This document shows positions 40,989 through 49,712 of a DNA stretch of 64,000 bases, one piece after another. How positions within the stretch are numbered: position 1 is the stretch's first letter; the number at the start of each line of letters is the position of its first letter. The notes under the pieces are model-generated. The model saw only the letters and a program-made list of their open reading frames with translations, did not search any database and was not told where the DNA came from. Made by a program: the position numbers and the translations under genes. Source of the stretch: Reyranellaceae bacterium (GTDB lineage Bacteria > Pseudomonadota > Alphaproteobacteria > Reyranellales > Reyranellaceae); contig JALHMM010000010.1 in assembly GCA_022844045.1 (NCBI GenBank), forward strand, positions 1 to 64,000. The letters are read 5' to 3'.

Positions 40989-42326
40989 ATGGCGAAGTAC
41001 ATACTCGATGGATTGCTGCGGTGGTTGCAGCGCAGCGAATGGGCGCTGGAGCTGGACGCGCTGTACGACCGGCATACACGGTCCGCCGCGCGCGAGCTGA
41101 AGCTCGACTACGACGACATGCTGGAGGTTCTCGGCCATCATTTCGCGACTCAGATCGGCGGCTGGGTTTTCGAGGACCTGGTGACACGCAGGCTCGAGGA
41201 CGGTCGAAATCTCGCCGACGACTACCTCAAGCGCCGCGGCTGGAAGGAGACGGCCCGAGGCAAGGCCTACATTGCGGCGCTGCGCGATTCGACGGTCAGC
41301 CTCTACGAGGTCAGCGGGCTGGTGCCGGGTGAGTCATTCCTCGCGCGCGACCTGATCCGCGGCGGCGAACCGGTGCGTGTCCTGGAGCGCAGCGGCTCGC
41401 GCTCGCTGCGGCCATGGACCCGCATCGCGACCCGAATCCTGGCGAGGCGCGATGGATTCGAGATGAGCGGCGGCGTGCTTGTGTTCGAGCATGGGGCGGC
41501 CGAAGAGTTGCTGGCGACGCTGCGCAGGGATGTCGCCGCGGATACGACGGCGCAGGCCTGGACACGCATCCTTGCCGACGCCGCGCCGGTCTTCGCCGAA
41601 GCATGGCTATTGGACAACGTGCCGCGCCTGAGCGGCAGCACGCGACCGAAGTTGGTCAATGACGATGGCGACGAGCTGGCGTTGAGCACGACGCTCTATC
41701 CGCTCCGCCCCGAGGTGCCGCGTGGCGACATCGTCGCGGCGCTGGATCGAGTCGAAGCCCTGACATCGGGCGACGCACCGGAGACATGGAGCTGGATCGG
41801 CGAATCGCGGCGCGCTCGAGCGAGCGGCGGCGGCGCGGCCCGCCGTTCACCGATTCATGACGATGACAAGATCTCGCTGGGCTCCCTCGAGCTCACCGAC
41901 GACAGTCTCTGGCTGTCGACAAACTCGCCGGCGCGCATGCAACGCCTTCGAGCGCTGGTGGAACCGGCGGTCGCCCAGTTGGTCGGCCCGCCCTTCTCCG
42001 AGGTCAAGTCGATCGACGAGGCAATGGCCGAGCCGCGGACGGAGTCGCTAGAGGAAGACGAGGAGGTGTCGGACGATGAAACGCGGCGGCGGATGCGCGA
42101 GATCCTCGATCGCCACTACGCCTCGACCCTCGACGACGCGATACCATTCCTAGGCGGCATGAGTCCGATGGCGGCTGTGCGAACGGAAGAGGGCCGTCAA
42201 CAGGTGGCCGGATGGCTGAAATACCTGGAGAACCAGTCCGCGAAGGCGCCGCCGGGCGCGGCGACCTATGGCTACGATTTCACCTGGATGTGGGAGCGTC
42301 TCGGCATCGCCCATCTGCGCCAGTGA
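40989..42326 (+). CDS. Unrecognised protein with an MbcA/ParS-like C-terminal motif
   Basis: This 445-residue protein is not assigned. The N-terminal part is helical and charged (LELDALYDRHTRSAARELKL, GGWVFEDLVTRRLEDGR); the middle resembles a nuclease-free regulatory or binding domain; after an acidic linker (ESLEEDEEVSDDE) the end reads DDAIPFLGGMSPMAAVRTEEGRQQV. That last pattern (P-x-L-G-G-x-[ST]-P-x-x-A-x-x-x-x-x-G) resembles the C-terminal module of MbcA/ParS antitoxins and of several SEC-C-type proteins. It starts 7 bp after the SDR gene and its last 55 bp overlap the convergent msrQ gene. Confidence 0.7.
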   Translation: MAKYILDGLLRWLQRSEWALELDALYDRHTRSAARELKLDYDDMLEVLGHHFATQIGGWVFEDLVTRRLEDGRNLADDYLKRRGWKETARGKAYIAALRDSTVSLYEVSGLVPGESFLARDLIRGGEPVRVLERSGSRSLRPWTRIATRILARRDGFEMSGGVLVFEHGAAEELLATLRRDVAADTTAQAWTRILADAAPVFAEAWLLDNVPRLSGSTRPKLVNDDGDELALSTTLYPLRPEVPRGDIVAALDRVEALTSGDAPETWSWIGESRRARASGGGAARRSPIHDDDKISLGSLELTDDSLWLSTNSPARMQRLRALVEPAVAQLVGPPFSEVKSIDEAMAEPRTESLEEDEEVSDDETRRRMREILDRHYASTLDDAIPFLGGMSPMAAVRTEEGRQQVAGWLKYLENQSAKAPPGAATYGYDFTWMWERLGIAHLRQ

Positions 42327-43111
42327 GTCGTGGCGAAGACCAGAGTCGCCACAGCCAATGCGGCGATCAGCACGATATGCGCCGGCCGCGGGATCAGCAG
42401 CGGGTCGAGGCTGGCCTCGACGATGCGTAGCGGTGGCACGCCCTTGTGGCCCCAGTACCATAGCGCCTCGACGATCACGGTGAGGATCGGCGTGGCGATG
42501 GCGAGGCCGACCAACACCGGCGGTCGGTTGCGGATGTCGCGTGGCAGCAGGCGCCACAGCATCAGCCAGAGGAACAGGCCGGTGGCCATGGCCGCGTCGG
42601 AGACATTGGCCTTGGACTGCAGGAAGAAGTGGAGCAGCGCCAGCACCGCCAGCGGGTAGACGAGATAGTGCAGGCGCTTCCAATTGCGCCGAAGCTTGCG
42701 CTGCCAGCCGTCGGTCGAGGTGATCGACAGCACGACAAAGATCAGCACGGCTGCGAAGCCGATGGTGAGATAGAAGCGCTTGAGAATCTCCAGCGCGACC
42801 ACGACCAGGTTCCACTTCTGATCGTAGACGTAGAGCCCGACATGCAACAGGGCATAGCCGGCGGCGGCCAGGCCGAGGCGGCGACGCAGGGTGGCCATGG
42901 CCGGCCAGTCGAACAGCGCGCGCGCCGGCGTGATCGCCAGCGTGATCAGCAGGAAGGCCACCGCCCAATCGCCGGTCCACAGCAGCGCCTCGGTGGTCGG
43001 CCGCGCGCCCATGCGGCCCATCTGCCAACGCAACGCCAGTTCGGCCGCCGGCAGCAGGGCGAGGATGACGACGGCGAGCTTGATCAGTGACAGGCGGCTT
43101 ACGGGTGACAC
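42272..43111 (-). CDS. msrQ: MsrQ, haem-binding membrane subunit of the periplasmic Met-sulfoxide reductase
   Basis: The 279-residue protein has about six transmembrane helices and the MsrQ/YedZ landmarks: LLITLAITPAR, RRRLGLAAAGYALLHVGLYVYD, WKRLHYLVYPLAVLALLHFFLQSKAN, with the His residues that hold haem b. MsrQ passes quinone or flavin-derived electrons to MsrP, which repairs oxidised methionines in the periplasm. msrP is not adjacent. It starts with a GTG; no better ATG exists near the first helix. An extra C-terminal region of about 70 residues follows the usual core. Confidence 0.88.
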   Translation of the reverse strand: MSPVSRLSLIKLAVVILALLPAAELALRWQMGRMGARPTTEALLWTGDWAVAFLLITLAITPARALFDWPAMATLRRRLGLAAAGYALLHVGLYVYDQKWNLVVVALEILKRFYLTIGFAAVLIFVVLSITSTDGWQRKLRRNWKRLHYLVYPLAVLALLHFFLQSKANVSDAAMATGLFLWLMLWRLLPRDIRNRPPVLVGLAIATPILTVIVEALWYWGHKGVPPLRIVEASLDPLLIPRPAHIVLIAALAVATLVFATTHWRRWAMPRRSHIQVKS

Positions 43112-43158
43112 GGCTTCGAGCTTATCGCATCGGTCGCTCGCGTGTGCTCACACCGGCG

Positions 43159-43974
43159 TCAGGTGCCGGTGAAGACCGGGGCGCGCTTGGCGATGAAGGC
43201 GCGCACCGCCTCCTTGTGATCCTCGCTTTGCTGGCCCTTGACCATGCGCTCGGCCTCCTGGTCGGCGGCTTCGCGATAGGGGACGTGCGGCGCGAGGTCG
43301 AGATTGTCCTTCATCAGAGCCAGCGCGATCGCCGGACCGGCCGCCAGGTCGCGCGCCATCGCGAACGCGGCGTCGGCCAGCTCGGCGTCGGCCACGACGC
43401 GGTTGACCAGACCGATGCGCTCGGCGCCCATGGCGTCGAGCCGGGCGTTGGTGAACATCAGCTCGCGCGCCCGGCCGGTGCCGACCAGCCGTGTCAGCAG
43501 CCAGGCGATGCCGTAGTCGCCGCTCAGCGCCACGCGCGAATAGCCGGTGCTGACGAACGCCGAGGTGGCCGCCAGGCGAATGTCGCAGCTGAGCGCCAGC
43601 GCCAGGCCGGCGCCGACCGCCGGGCCGGGCAGCGCCGCGATGGTCGGCTTGCGCAGCGCCAGGATCGCGCCGGTCGAGGCCATCTGGCGGAACTTCAGGT
43701 CGGCCAGCCTCTCTTCGGGGGTCAGGGTCGTCTTGCGATTCTCGCCCATGCCCTTGACGTCGCCGCCAGCGCAGAAGGCGTTGCCGGCGCCGGTCAGCAT
43801 GAGCGCGCGGACGGCGGGGTCTTCACCCGCCAGCTTGATCATGGCGCGCAGCGCGGCGCTGAGCTCGACCGAGAGCGTGTTGCGCGCTTCGGGCCGGTTC
43901 AGGGTGACCACCAGGACGCCCTCGCGCAGCGTGGCCAGCAATTGGCTGGTGCCGGTGTCGATCTGCCGTTCCAT
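43159..43974 (-). CDS. Enoyl-CoA hydratase/isomerase (crotonase) family
   Basis: The 271-residue protein shows the crotonase fold: LNRPEARNTLSVELSAAL, GAGNAFCAGGDVKGM (first oxyanion segment) and PGPAVGAGLALALSCDIRLA (second), followed by FSTGYSRVALSGDYGIAWLL-like residues in which the second catalytic acid is Asp. It would act on an acyl-CoA. The ATG has GGAGG 9 nt upstream. It is not linked to the other crotonase at 27985, and its closest neighbour on the same strand is msrQ. Confidence 0.88.
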   Translation of the reverse strand: MERQIDTGTSQLLATLREGVLVVTLNRPEARNTLSVELSAALRAMIKLAGEDPAVRALMLTGAGNAFCAGGDVKGMGENRKTTLTPEERLADLKFRQMASTGAILALRKPTIAALPGPAVGAGLALALSCDIRLAATSAFVSTGYSRVALSGDYGIAWLLTRLVGTGRARELMFTNARLDAMGAERIGLVNRVVADAELADAAFAMARDLAAGPAIALALMKDNLDLAPHVPYREAADQEAERMVKGQQSEDHKEAVRAFIAKRAPVFTGT

Positions 43975-44135
43975 ATGCTCTTCCTCCGCGCCCTGGCGGT
44001 GGCATATCGACATGCCGGCGGGGAGGTCGGCAAGGCCCCATCAGGGCTAGCGGCGGCGCCGTCGCTCATGGCATGGTGGTGTGGTAAGGGCCCGGGCGCT
44101 GAAGATGAACCGTGCCGCAGAGGAGGGGGTTCGCG

Positions 44136-44489
44136 ATGAAGACTGGTATGTTGTTGGGGCTGGCCCTGGGTGCGCTGGCGCTGGGCGCTTGCACCGCCAC
44201 CACCACCAAGCAGGCCGGCGCACCGCTGGGCGGCGATCCCGAGTTGCGCCGCCAGAACTATGCCTGCGCCAACGGCGTGAACCTGATCGTCACCTTCGAC
44301 CGCCGCGCGCAGACCGCTTCGGTGCAGACCGCGGCCAACGGCGCGTCGACGACGCTGTCGCAGGTCCCGGCGACCTCCGGCTTCTCCTACGCCTCCGATA
44401 CGCACTCGTTGCGGAGCTTCGAGGCCACCGAGGTGATGTACGCGACCAGCCGCGCCGGCGCGCCGACTCGCTGTCGCCAGGCGGCCTGA
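44136..44489 (+). CDS. mliC: MliC-like lipoprotein (lysozyme inhibitor family)
   Basis: The 117-residue protein has a lipoprotein signal with lipobox LGAC (Cys19), then a small beta-barrel domain: NYACANGVNLIVTFDRRAQTA and LSQVPATSGFSYASDTHSL. The YxC-x-x-G start and the LxxV...SGxxYxS pattern fit the MliC family of c-type lysozyme inhibitors, though the usual final Cys pattern is diverged (PTRCRQ). It would sit in the outer membrane and protect peptidoglycan. GGAGG precedes the ATG. Confidence 0.75.
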   Translation: MKTGMLLGLALGALALGACTATTTKQAGAPLGGDPELRRQNYACANGVNLIVTFDRRAQTASVQTAANGASTTLSQVPATSGFSYASDTHSLRSFEATEVMYATSRAGAPTRCRQAA

Positions 44490-44591
44490 TCCACACCAGG
44501 CGCCGCCGCCCCGTTCCGCGGGCGGCGGTCACCGCCGCGTGCCTTGCGCCGCCCCGTCGCCCGCCTCATATGCCGGGCGAAGGAGGACGGC

Positions 44592-44978
44592 ATGAGCGTT
44601 CAACTCAATCACACCATCGTCTGGAGCCGCGACCAGAAGAAGGCGGCGGCGTTCCTCACCGACATTCTTGGCCTGCCGCCGGCGACGCAGTTCAGCGTCT
44701 TCGACGTCGTCGAGCTCAGCAATGGCGTGTCGCTCGACTTCCATACCGATCCCGAAAAACTCGTGATGCAACACTATGCCTTCCTGATCAGCGAGGCGGA
44801 GTTCGACGGCGTCTTCCAGCGCATCAAGGATCGCGCGCTGACCTACTGGGCCGATCCCGCGCGCAAGAAGGCGGGCGAGATCAACCGCAACGACGGCGGT
44901 CGCGGCATGTATTTCGAAAGTCCTGACGGTCACCTGCTCGAGGTTCTGACGCGGCCCTACGGCAGCGGTGGCGCCTGA
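44592..44978 (+). CDS. VOC-superfamily (glyoxalase-like) protein
   Basis: The 128-residue protein has the two beta-alpha-beta-beta-beta modules of VOC proteins: NHTIVWSRDQKKAAAFLTDILGL at the start and GGRGMYFESPDGHLLEVLTRPYG at the end, giving the H...E metal ligands. Members include glyoxalase I, dioxygenases and resistance proteins; none can be chosen here. AGGAGG lies 5 nt before the ATG. It is convergent with nasA, 27 bp away. Confidence 0.88.
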   Translation: MSVQLNHTIVWSRDQKKAAAFLTDILGLPPATQFSVFDVVELSNGVSLDFHTDPEKLVMQHYAFLISEAEFDGVFQRIKDRALTYWADPARKKAGEINRNDGGRGMYFESPDGHLLEVLTRPYGSGGA

Positions 44979-45005
44979 GGATTGTGGCGGACCGCGGATA
45001 TCCGC

Positions 45006-47681
45006 TTACTCGGCGGCGAGCCTCGTCGCCGCGAGCATCGCGCGCAGCTCGGGCAGGCACGAGCCGCAATTGGTGCCGGCTTTCGTGCGCTCGCCGATCG
45101 TCGTGGTCGTCGCGCAGCCATCGGCGATCGCCGCCTCGATGACACTGCGGCCCACGGTGTGGCAGCTGCAGATCAGCGGCCCCTGGTCGACCGCCTGACC
45201 GGGTGCGCGCCCGCCCAGCAGCGAGCGGCGTTCCTCCGCTGTGATCGGCCGTCGGCGGCACAGCGTGCTCAGCCATTCCCGCGCCGGTAGGCCGTCGGCA
45301 TCGCGGGCCACGAACGCGGCGAACTCGACGTGGCCGGATATGATCGCGGCGGCGCGGAAGCGGCCGATGCCGGGATCGCGGTACTGCAGCCACTCCGCGC
45401 TGGATGCCATCGCCGCCCCCAGCGCGCTGATGCGCGCCCAGGCGTGAGACGGCGCCTCGGCGCCAGCGATCTCGTATCGCCAGTGATCCTCGCCACGTAC
45501 CGCCACCCAGTAACCGAAACCGCTGAGTTCCAGCGGCCGGCGTGACAGCAGGAAGCCCTCCCAGCCGACCGCGACCGGGGTGACACGCACAGGCGTGGCC
45601 TTCAGCTCGGGCTGACCGGATAGTGGATCGGTCTCCGGGTTGACGGTCTCGTTGACGCGCGCGGTAGCCGACAGCACGGCCGTCCAGTGCATCGGCGCGA
45701 AGCAGGTGCCGGCGGGCTGATCGGTCGTGATTCGCGCGCGCAATGTCGCGTGGCCCCAGCGGCTCTCGACGCGCGCCAGGCCGCCGTCGCGGATTCGCAA
45801 GCGTGCCGCGTCGGCGGGGTTGAGCGCGAGCAGCGGCTCCGGCAGGTGATTCGCCAGGCGCGGCGCGCGGCCGGTGCGCGTCATGGTGTGCCACTGGTCG
45901 CGATAGCGGCCGGTGTTGAGCGACAGTGGATAGTCGGGGTCGGGTGCGTTGCGCGGCGGGCGCGGCGTCAGCGGCACGAGGCGGGCGCGCCGGTCTGCCG
46001 TGAAGAAGCCACCGTCGGCAAAGAGGCGCCGCGTCGGCTCGGCGTCGCCCCTGCGCCACGGCCAGAGAAACGGCGTCATCGCGTCGTAGTCGGCGTCGCC
46101 GATGGCCGCCATCGCGCCGATGTCGAAATCGCGCCGACCATCGTTCTCGAAGGCCGACAGCGCGGCGTGCTCGCGGAAGATGTCGGCGGGGCCGCTGTAG
46201 GCGAAGGCTTCGACGAAACCCATGCGGCGGCCGATCTCGCTGACCATCCACCAATCCGGCCTGGCGAGGCCCGGAGCCGGCAGGAAGCCGCGCTGGCGCG
46301 AGATGCGCCGCTCGGAGTTGGTGACGGTGCCACTCTTCTCGCCCCAGGCCATGGCCGGCAGCCGCACATGGGCATGGCGCGCCGTGTCGGTGTCGCGCAC
46401 GAACTCGCTGACCACGAGCAGCTCCGCCGCCTTCAGGGCGCGCACGACCCGGGCGGCGTCGGGCAGGCTGGCCGCCGGGTTGGTCGCCATCACCCAGACC
46501 GCCTTGATCTCGCCGGCCTCGACGGCGCGGAAGAAGTCGACCGCCTTGTGGCCGGCCGATGTGGCGATGCGGGGCGCCTGCCAGAAGCGGCGCACGCGAT
46601 CGATGTGCCGCGGATCATCGTAGGTCATGTGCGCGGCGAGCTGGTTGGACAGCGCGCCAACCTCGCGCCCGCCCATCGCGTTGGGTTGGCCCGTGACCGA
46701 GAACGGGCCCATGCCGGGCCGGCCGATGCGGCCGGTCAGCAGATGCGCGTTGATGATGGCGTTGACCTTGTCGGTCCCGGCGGAGGACTGGTTGACGCCC
46801 TGGGAGTAGACAGTGACGACACGTTCGGTGCGCGCGAAGAGATCGTAGAAGCGCCGCAGCAGGGCAGCCGACAGACCGGTCAGCACCGCGACCGCCGCGA
46901 TGTCAGGGGTACTGACGCGCGCGGCTGACAGCGCGGCATCGAGGCCGCTGGCATGCGCGGCGGCCCAGTCGCGCGCCGTGGCGCCGGCGGCGTCGAGCGC
47001 CAGCAGAAGGCCGTTGAACAGCGCCACGTCGGAGCCCGCCGCCAGCGGCAGATGCAGGTCGGCGATGTCGCAGGTGGCGGTGCGGCGCGGATCGATCACC
47101 ACCACCGTCAGCTCGGGGCGCTTCTCGCGCGCCGCGACGATGCGCTGGAACAGCACCGGGTGACACCAGGCGAGGTTCGAGCCGGTGAGCACGACGAGAT
47201 CGGCCTGCTCGAGATCCTCGTAGATGCCCGGCACGGTGTCCGAACCGAAGGCGCGGCGATGGCCGGCGACCGACGAGGCCATGCATAGCCGCGAATTGGT
47301 GTCGAGGTGACGCGAGCCGATGAAGCCTTTCAGCAGCTTGTTGGCGACGTAGTAGTCCTCGGTCAGCAGCTGGCCGGAGACATAGAAGCCGATCGAGTCG
47401 GGGCCGTGCCGCTCGATCAGCTGGGTGAAGCGGCGCGCGACGTGCTCGAGCGCCTCGTCCCAGCCCGTGGCGCGACCGTCAACCTCGGGCGCCAGCAACC
47501 GGCCTTCCATGCCCAGCGTCTCGCCCAGCGCCGAGCCCTTGGAGCATAGTCGGCCGAGATTGGCCGGGTGTTTCGGATCGCCGGCGATGCGCGCGCCGCC
47601 GGCACCATCGGGCGTCGCCCAGATGCCGCAACCGACGCCGCAATAGGGGCAGGTCGTGCGGACCGTCTCGGCGATCCGCAT
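45006..47681 (-). CDS. nasA: Assimilatory nitrate reductase, molybdopterin catalytic subunit
   Basis: The 891-residue enzyme starts with CPYCGVGC and GRLCSKGSALG, the [4Fe-4S] site, then shows the bis-MGD segments (MASSVAGHRRAFG, GSNLAWCHPV, VIDPRRTATCDIADLHLPL, QPNAMGGREVG). After about residue 800 a BFD-like [2Fe-2S] domain follows (LICSCHTVG...GTNCGSCLPEL). This is the layout of cytoplasmic NasA. It reduces nitrate to nitrite, with electrons from the FAD protein encoded just upstream, whose stop is 2 nt from this ATG (TGATCATG). No signal peptide, as expected for the assimilatory enzyme. Confidence 0.94.
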   Translation of the reverse strand: MRIAETVRTTCPYCGVGCGIWATPDGAGGARIAGDPKHPANLGRLCSKGSALGETLGMEGRLLAPEVDGRATGWDEALEHVARRFTQLIERHGPDSIGFYVSGQLLTEDYYVANKLLKGFIGSRHLDTNSRLCMASSVAGHRRAFGSDTVPGIYEDLEQADLVVLTGSNLAWCHPVLFQRIVAAREKRPELTVVVIDPRRTATCDIADLHLPLAAGSDVALFNGLLLALDAAGATARDWAAAHASGLDAALSAARVSTPDIAAVAVLTGLSAALLRRFYDLFARTERVVTVYSQGVNQSSAGTDKVNAIINAHLLTGRIGRPGMGPFSVTGQPNAMGGREVGALSNQLAAHMTYDDPRHIDRVRRFWQAPRIATSAGHKAVDFFRAVEAGEIKAVWVMATNPAASLPDAARVVRALKAAELLVVSEFVRDTDTARHAHVRLPAMAWGEKSGTVTNSERRISRQRGFLPAPGLARPDWWMVSEIGRRMGFVEAFAYSGPADIFREHAALSAFENDGRRDFDIGAMAAIGDADYDAMTPFLWPWRRGDAEPTRRLFADGGFFTADRRARLVPLTPRPPRNAPDPDYPLSLNTGRYRDQWHTMTRTGRAPRLANHLPEPLLALNPADAARLRIRDGGLARVESRWGHATLRARITTDQPAGTCFAPMHWTAVLSATARVNETVNPETDPLSGQPELKATPVRVTPVAVGWEGFLLSRRPLELSGFGYWVAVRGEDHWRYEIAGAEAPSHAWARISALGAAMASSAEWLQYRDPGIGRFRAAAIISGHVEFAAFVARDADGLPAREWLSTLCRRRPITAEERRSLLGGRAPGQAVDQGPLICSCHTVGRSVIEAAIADGCATTTTIGERTKAGTNCGSCLPELRAMLAATRLAAE

Positions 47682-47683
47682 GA

Positions 47684-48895
47684 TCAGGCGGCGGCGCGGG
47701 CGAGGTCGCGGCCCAGCGCGACCGCCTCGCGCAAGGCCCCTACAGGCCGGCCTTCGCGCATCAGGTCGAACAGCCAGCCGCCATCGCTCGAATCGCCGAC
47801 AAGAATGGCGCCGACGATCTTGTCGTCGCGCAGGATGACACGGCGGTAGAGCGCGTCCGCGGGGTCGACGTAGAGTAGGTCGTCGTCGCCCGCGGCCGCC
47901 TCGATCACGCCGGCGGAGAACACCGAGACGCCGGCCACTTTCAGGTTGGTTCCGACGATCGAGCCGGGGTAACGCGCGGGCTCGCCGGCGAGATGGCGCG
48001 CGAGGATCGCCGCCTGCTCCCAGGCCGGTGCGACCAGACCATAGGTCTGGCCACGATGCTCGGCGCATTCGCCCAGGGCGACGATCGCGGGATCGCTGGT
48101 GGCGAGCGTATCGTCGACGATCACCCCGCGGCCGACCGCGAGGCCCGCCTCGCGGGCCAGGGCCGCGTTGGGTCGGACGCCGACAGCCATGACCACGAGG
48201 TCGGCGGGCAGAGTAGGGCCGTCCCGCAGCCGCACGCCACTGACATGCGCGTCGCCTTCGATCGCCGCGGTGTTGGCCGACAGCGCGAAGGCGATGCCGA
48301 GGCGTTCGAGAGCGTGGCGCAGATAGGTGGAGGCATCGGCATCGAGCTGGCGCTCCATGAGATGGCCCATGAGGTGCACGACCGTGACCTCGAGGCCGCG
48401 GCGCCGCAGGCCGAAGGCGGCTTCGAGGCCCAGCAATCCACCGCCGATGACGACCGCGCGCCGTGCCGTCCGGCTCGCGGCGAGCAGGCGATCGACATCG
48501 GCGAGGTCGCGGAACGTCAGCACGCCGGGCAGATTCGCGCCGGGCAGCGGCAGCAGGATCGGGTCGGATCCTGTCGCCAGTACCAGGCGGTCGTAGGGAG
48601 TCTCGATGCCGTCGGCGTCGATCACCACGCGGCGGTCGCGATCGATGCGCGCGACCCGGCAACTGGCGTGGAAGGCGATGCCGCGCTCGGCGAACCAGGC
48701 GGCGTCGCTCTCCATGATCGCATCGGCGCTCTTCTCACCGGCTAGTACCGCCGACAGCAGGATGCGGTTGTAGTTCGCCCGCGGCTCAGCGCCGAGCACA
48801 GTGATCGCCCAGCGTCCGGGCGCGCGCGCGTGCAGGCGCTCCAGCAAGCGGTGCGCCGCCATGCCGTTGCCGACGACGACGAGGCGCTCGCGCAT
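47684..48895 (-). CDS. FAD/NAD-dependent reductase subunit of nitrate assimilation (NirB N-terminal-like)
   Basis: The 403-residue flavoprotein has VVVGNGMAAHRLLERL (FAD), the ANYNRILLSAVLAGEKS segment typical of NirB-type reductases, VIGGGLLGLEAAFGLRRRGLEVTVVHL (NADH) and ALGECAEHRGQTYGLVAPAWEQ. It matches the N-terminal reductase part of NirB, here as a separate protein that feeds electrons to NasA. It begins 2 nt after the ABC ATPase gene (TGATCATG); a GTG two codons earlier overlaps that stop. The sirohaem nitrite reductase itself is not in the window. Confidence 0.9.
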   Translation of the reverse strand: MRERLVVVGNGMAAHRLLERLHARAPGRWAITVLGAEPRANYNRILLSAVLAGEKSADAIMESDAAWFAERGIAFHASCRVARIDRDRRVVIDADGIETPYDRLVLATGSDPILLPLPGANLPGVLTFRDLADVDRLLAASRTARRAVVIGGGLLGLEAAFGLRRRGLEVTVVHLMGHLMERQLDADASTYLRHALERLGIAFALSANTAAIEGDAHVSGVRLRDGPTLPADLVVMAVGVRPNAALAREAGLAVGRGVIVDDTLATSDPAIVALGECAEHRGQTYGLVAPAWEQAAILARHLAGEPARYPGSIVGTNLKVAGVSVFSAGVIEAAAGDDDLLYVDPADALYRRVILRDDKIVGAILVGDSSDGGWLFDLMREGRPVGALREAVALGRDLARAAA

Positions 48896-48897
48896 GA

Positions 48898-49701
48898 TCA
48901 CGCCGCGCGAGAGGGCAGCTTGTGGCGGGAGTAGAGGAACTCCATCACCGCGGCGCGGCAGCGCGTGTACTCGGCGTCGGTCGCCAGCTCGAGCCGGCGG
49001 CGCGGGCGCGGCAGGTCGACGGCCAGCACCTCGCCGATGGTCGCGGCCGGGCCGTTGGTCATCATCACGATGCGATCCGACAGCAGCACCGCCTCGTCGA
49101 CATCGTGGGTGATCATCATCACCGTGTTGCCGAGCTTGGCGTGGATCTCCATCACCGAGTCCTGCAGATGCGCGCGGGTCAGCGCGTCGAGCGCGCCGAA
49201 CGGCTCGTCCATCAGCAGCACCTTGGGCTGCATGGCGAGCGCCCGGGCGATGCCGACGCGCTGCTTCATGCCGCCGGAGATCTCGTGCGGGCGCTTGTCC
49301 TTGTGCTGGGCCATCTGCACCAGCTCGAGCTTGTGCATCACCCAGTCGTTCCGCTCGGCCGACGACTTGACGCCGGCGAACACCTTGTCGACGGCGATGC
49401 GCACGTTGCCGTAGACGCTGAGCCAGGGCAGCAGCGAGTGGTTCTGGAAGACGATGGCGCGGTCGGGGCCCGGGCTGTTGACCTCCTTGTTCTCCAGCAG
49501 CACCACGCCCGCGGTCACCGGCAGCAGGCCGGCGACCAGGTTCAGCACCGTCGACTTGCCGCAGCCGGAGTGACCGATCAGCGAGACGAACTCGCCCTCG
49601 GCGATGCCCAGGTTGATGTCGCGCAGCACGTCGGTCGCCATGGCGCCGCGGTTGAAGCGCTTGTCGACGTGGTCGAGCTTGAGATAGGCGGGCTTGTTCA
49701 T
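48898..49701 (-). CDS. nrtD: Nitrate ABC transporter ATPase
   Basis: The 267-residue ATPase has Walker A GHSGCGKST at 43-51, a Q-loop in VFQNHSLLPWLSVYGNV, signature ISGGMKQRVGIARAL and Walker B LLMDEPFGALDALTR, with the H-loop ITHDVDEAVLLSD. It belongs to the NrtC/D, SsuB/TauB group. It powers nitrate import through NrtB with the receptor NrtA, all encoded upstream. The ATG follows a TGAGG about 9 nt before; a GTG 5 codons earlier overlaps nrtB. Confidence 0.94.
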   Translation of the reverse strand: MNKPAYLKLDHVDKRFNRGAMATDVLRDINLGIAEGEFVSLIGHSGCGKSTVLNLVAGLLPVTAGVVLLENKEVNSPGPDRAIVFQNHSLLPWLSVYGNVRIAVDKVFAGVKSSAERNDWVMHKLELVQMAQHKDKRPHEISGGMKQRVGIARALAMQPKVLLMDEPFGALDALTRAHLQDSVMEIHAKLGNTVMMITHDVDEAVLLSDRIVMMTNGPAATIGEVLAVDLPRPRRRLELATDAEYTRCRAAVMEFLYSRHKLPSRAA

Positions 49702-49712
49702 GGTTTGCGTCC

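Noticed and set aside
44994-45005. GCGGATATCCGC palindrome between the VOC gene and nasA as an operator
   Set aside because: It sits at the 3' ends of two convergent genes, touching the nasA stop; no promoter role is possible there and it is too short to call a terminator.
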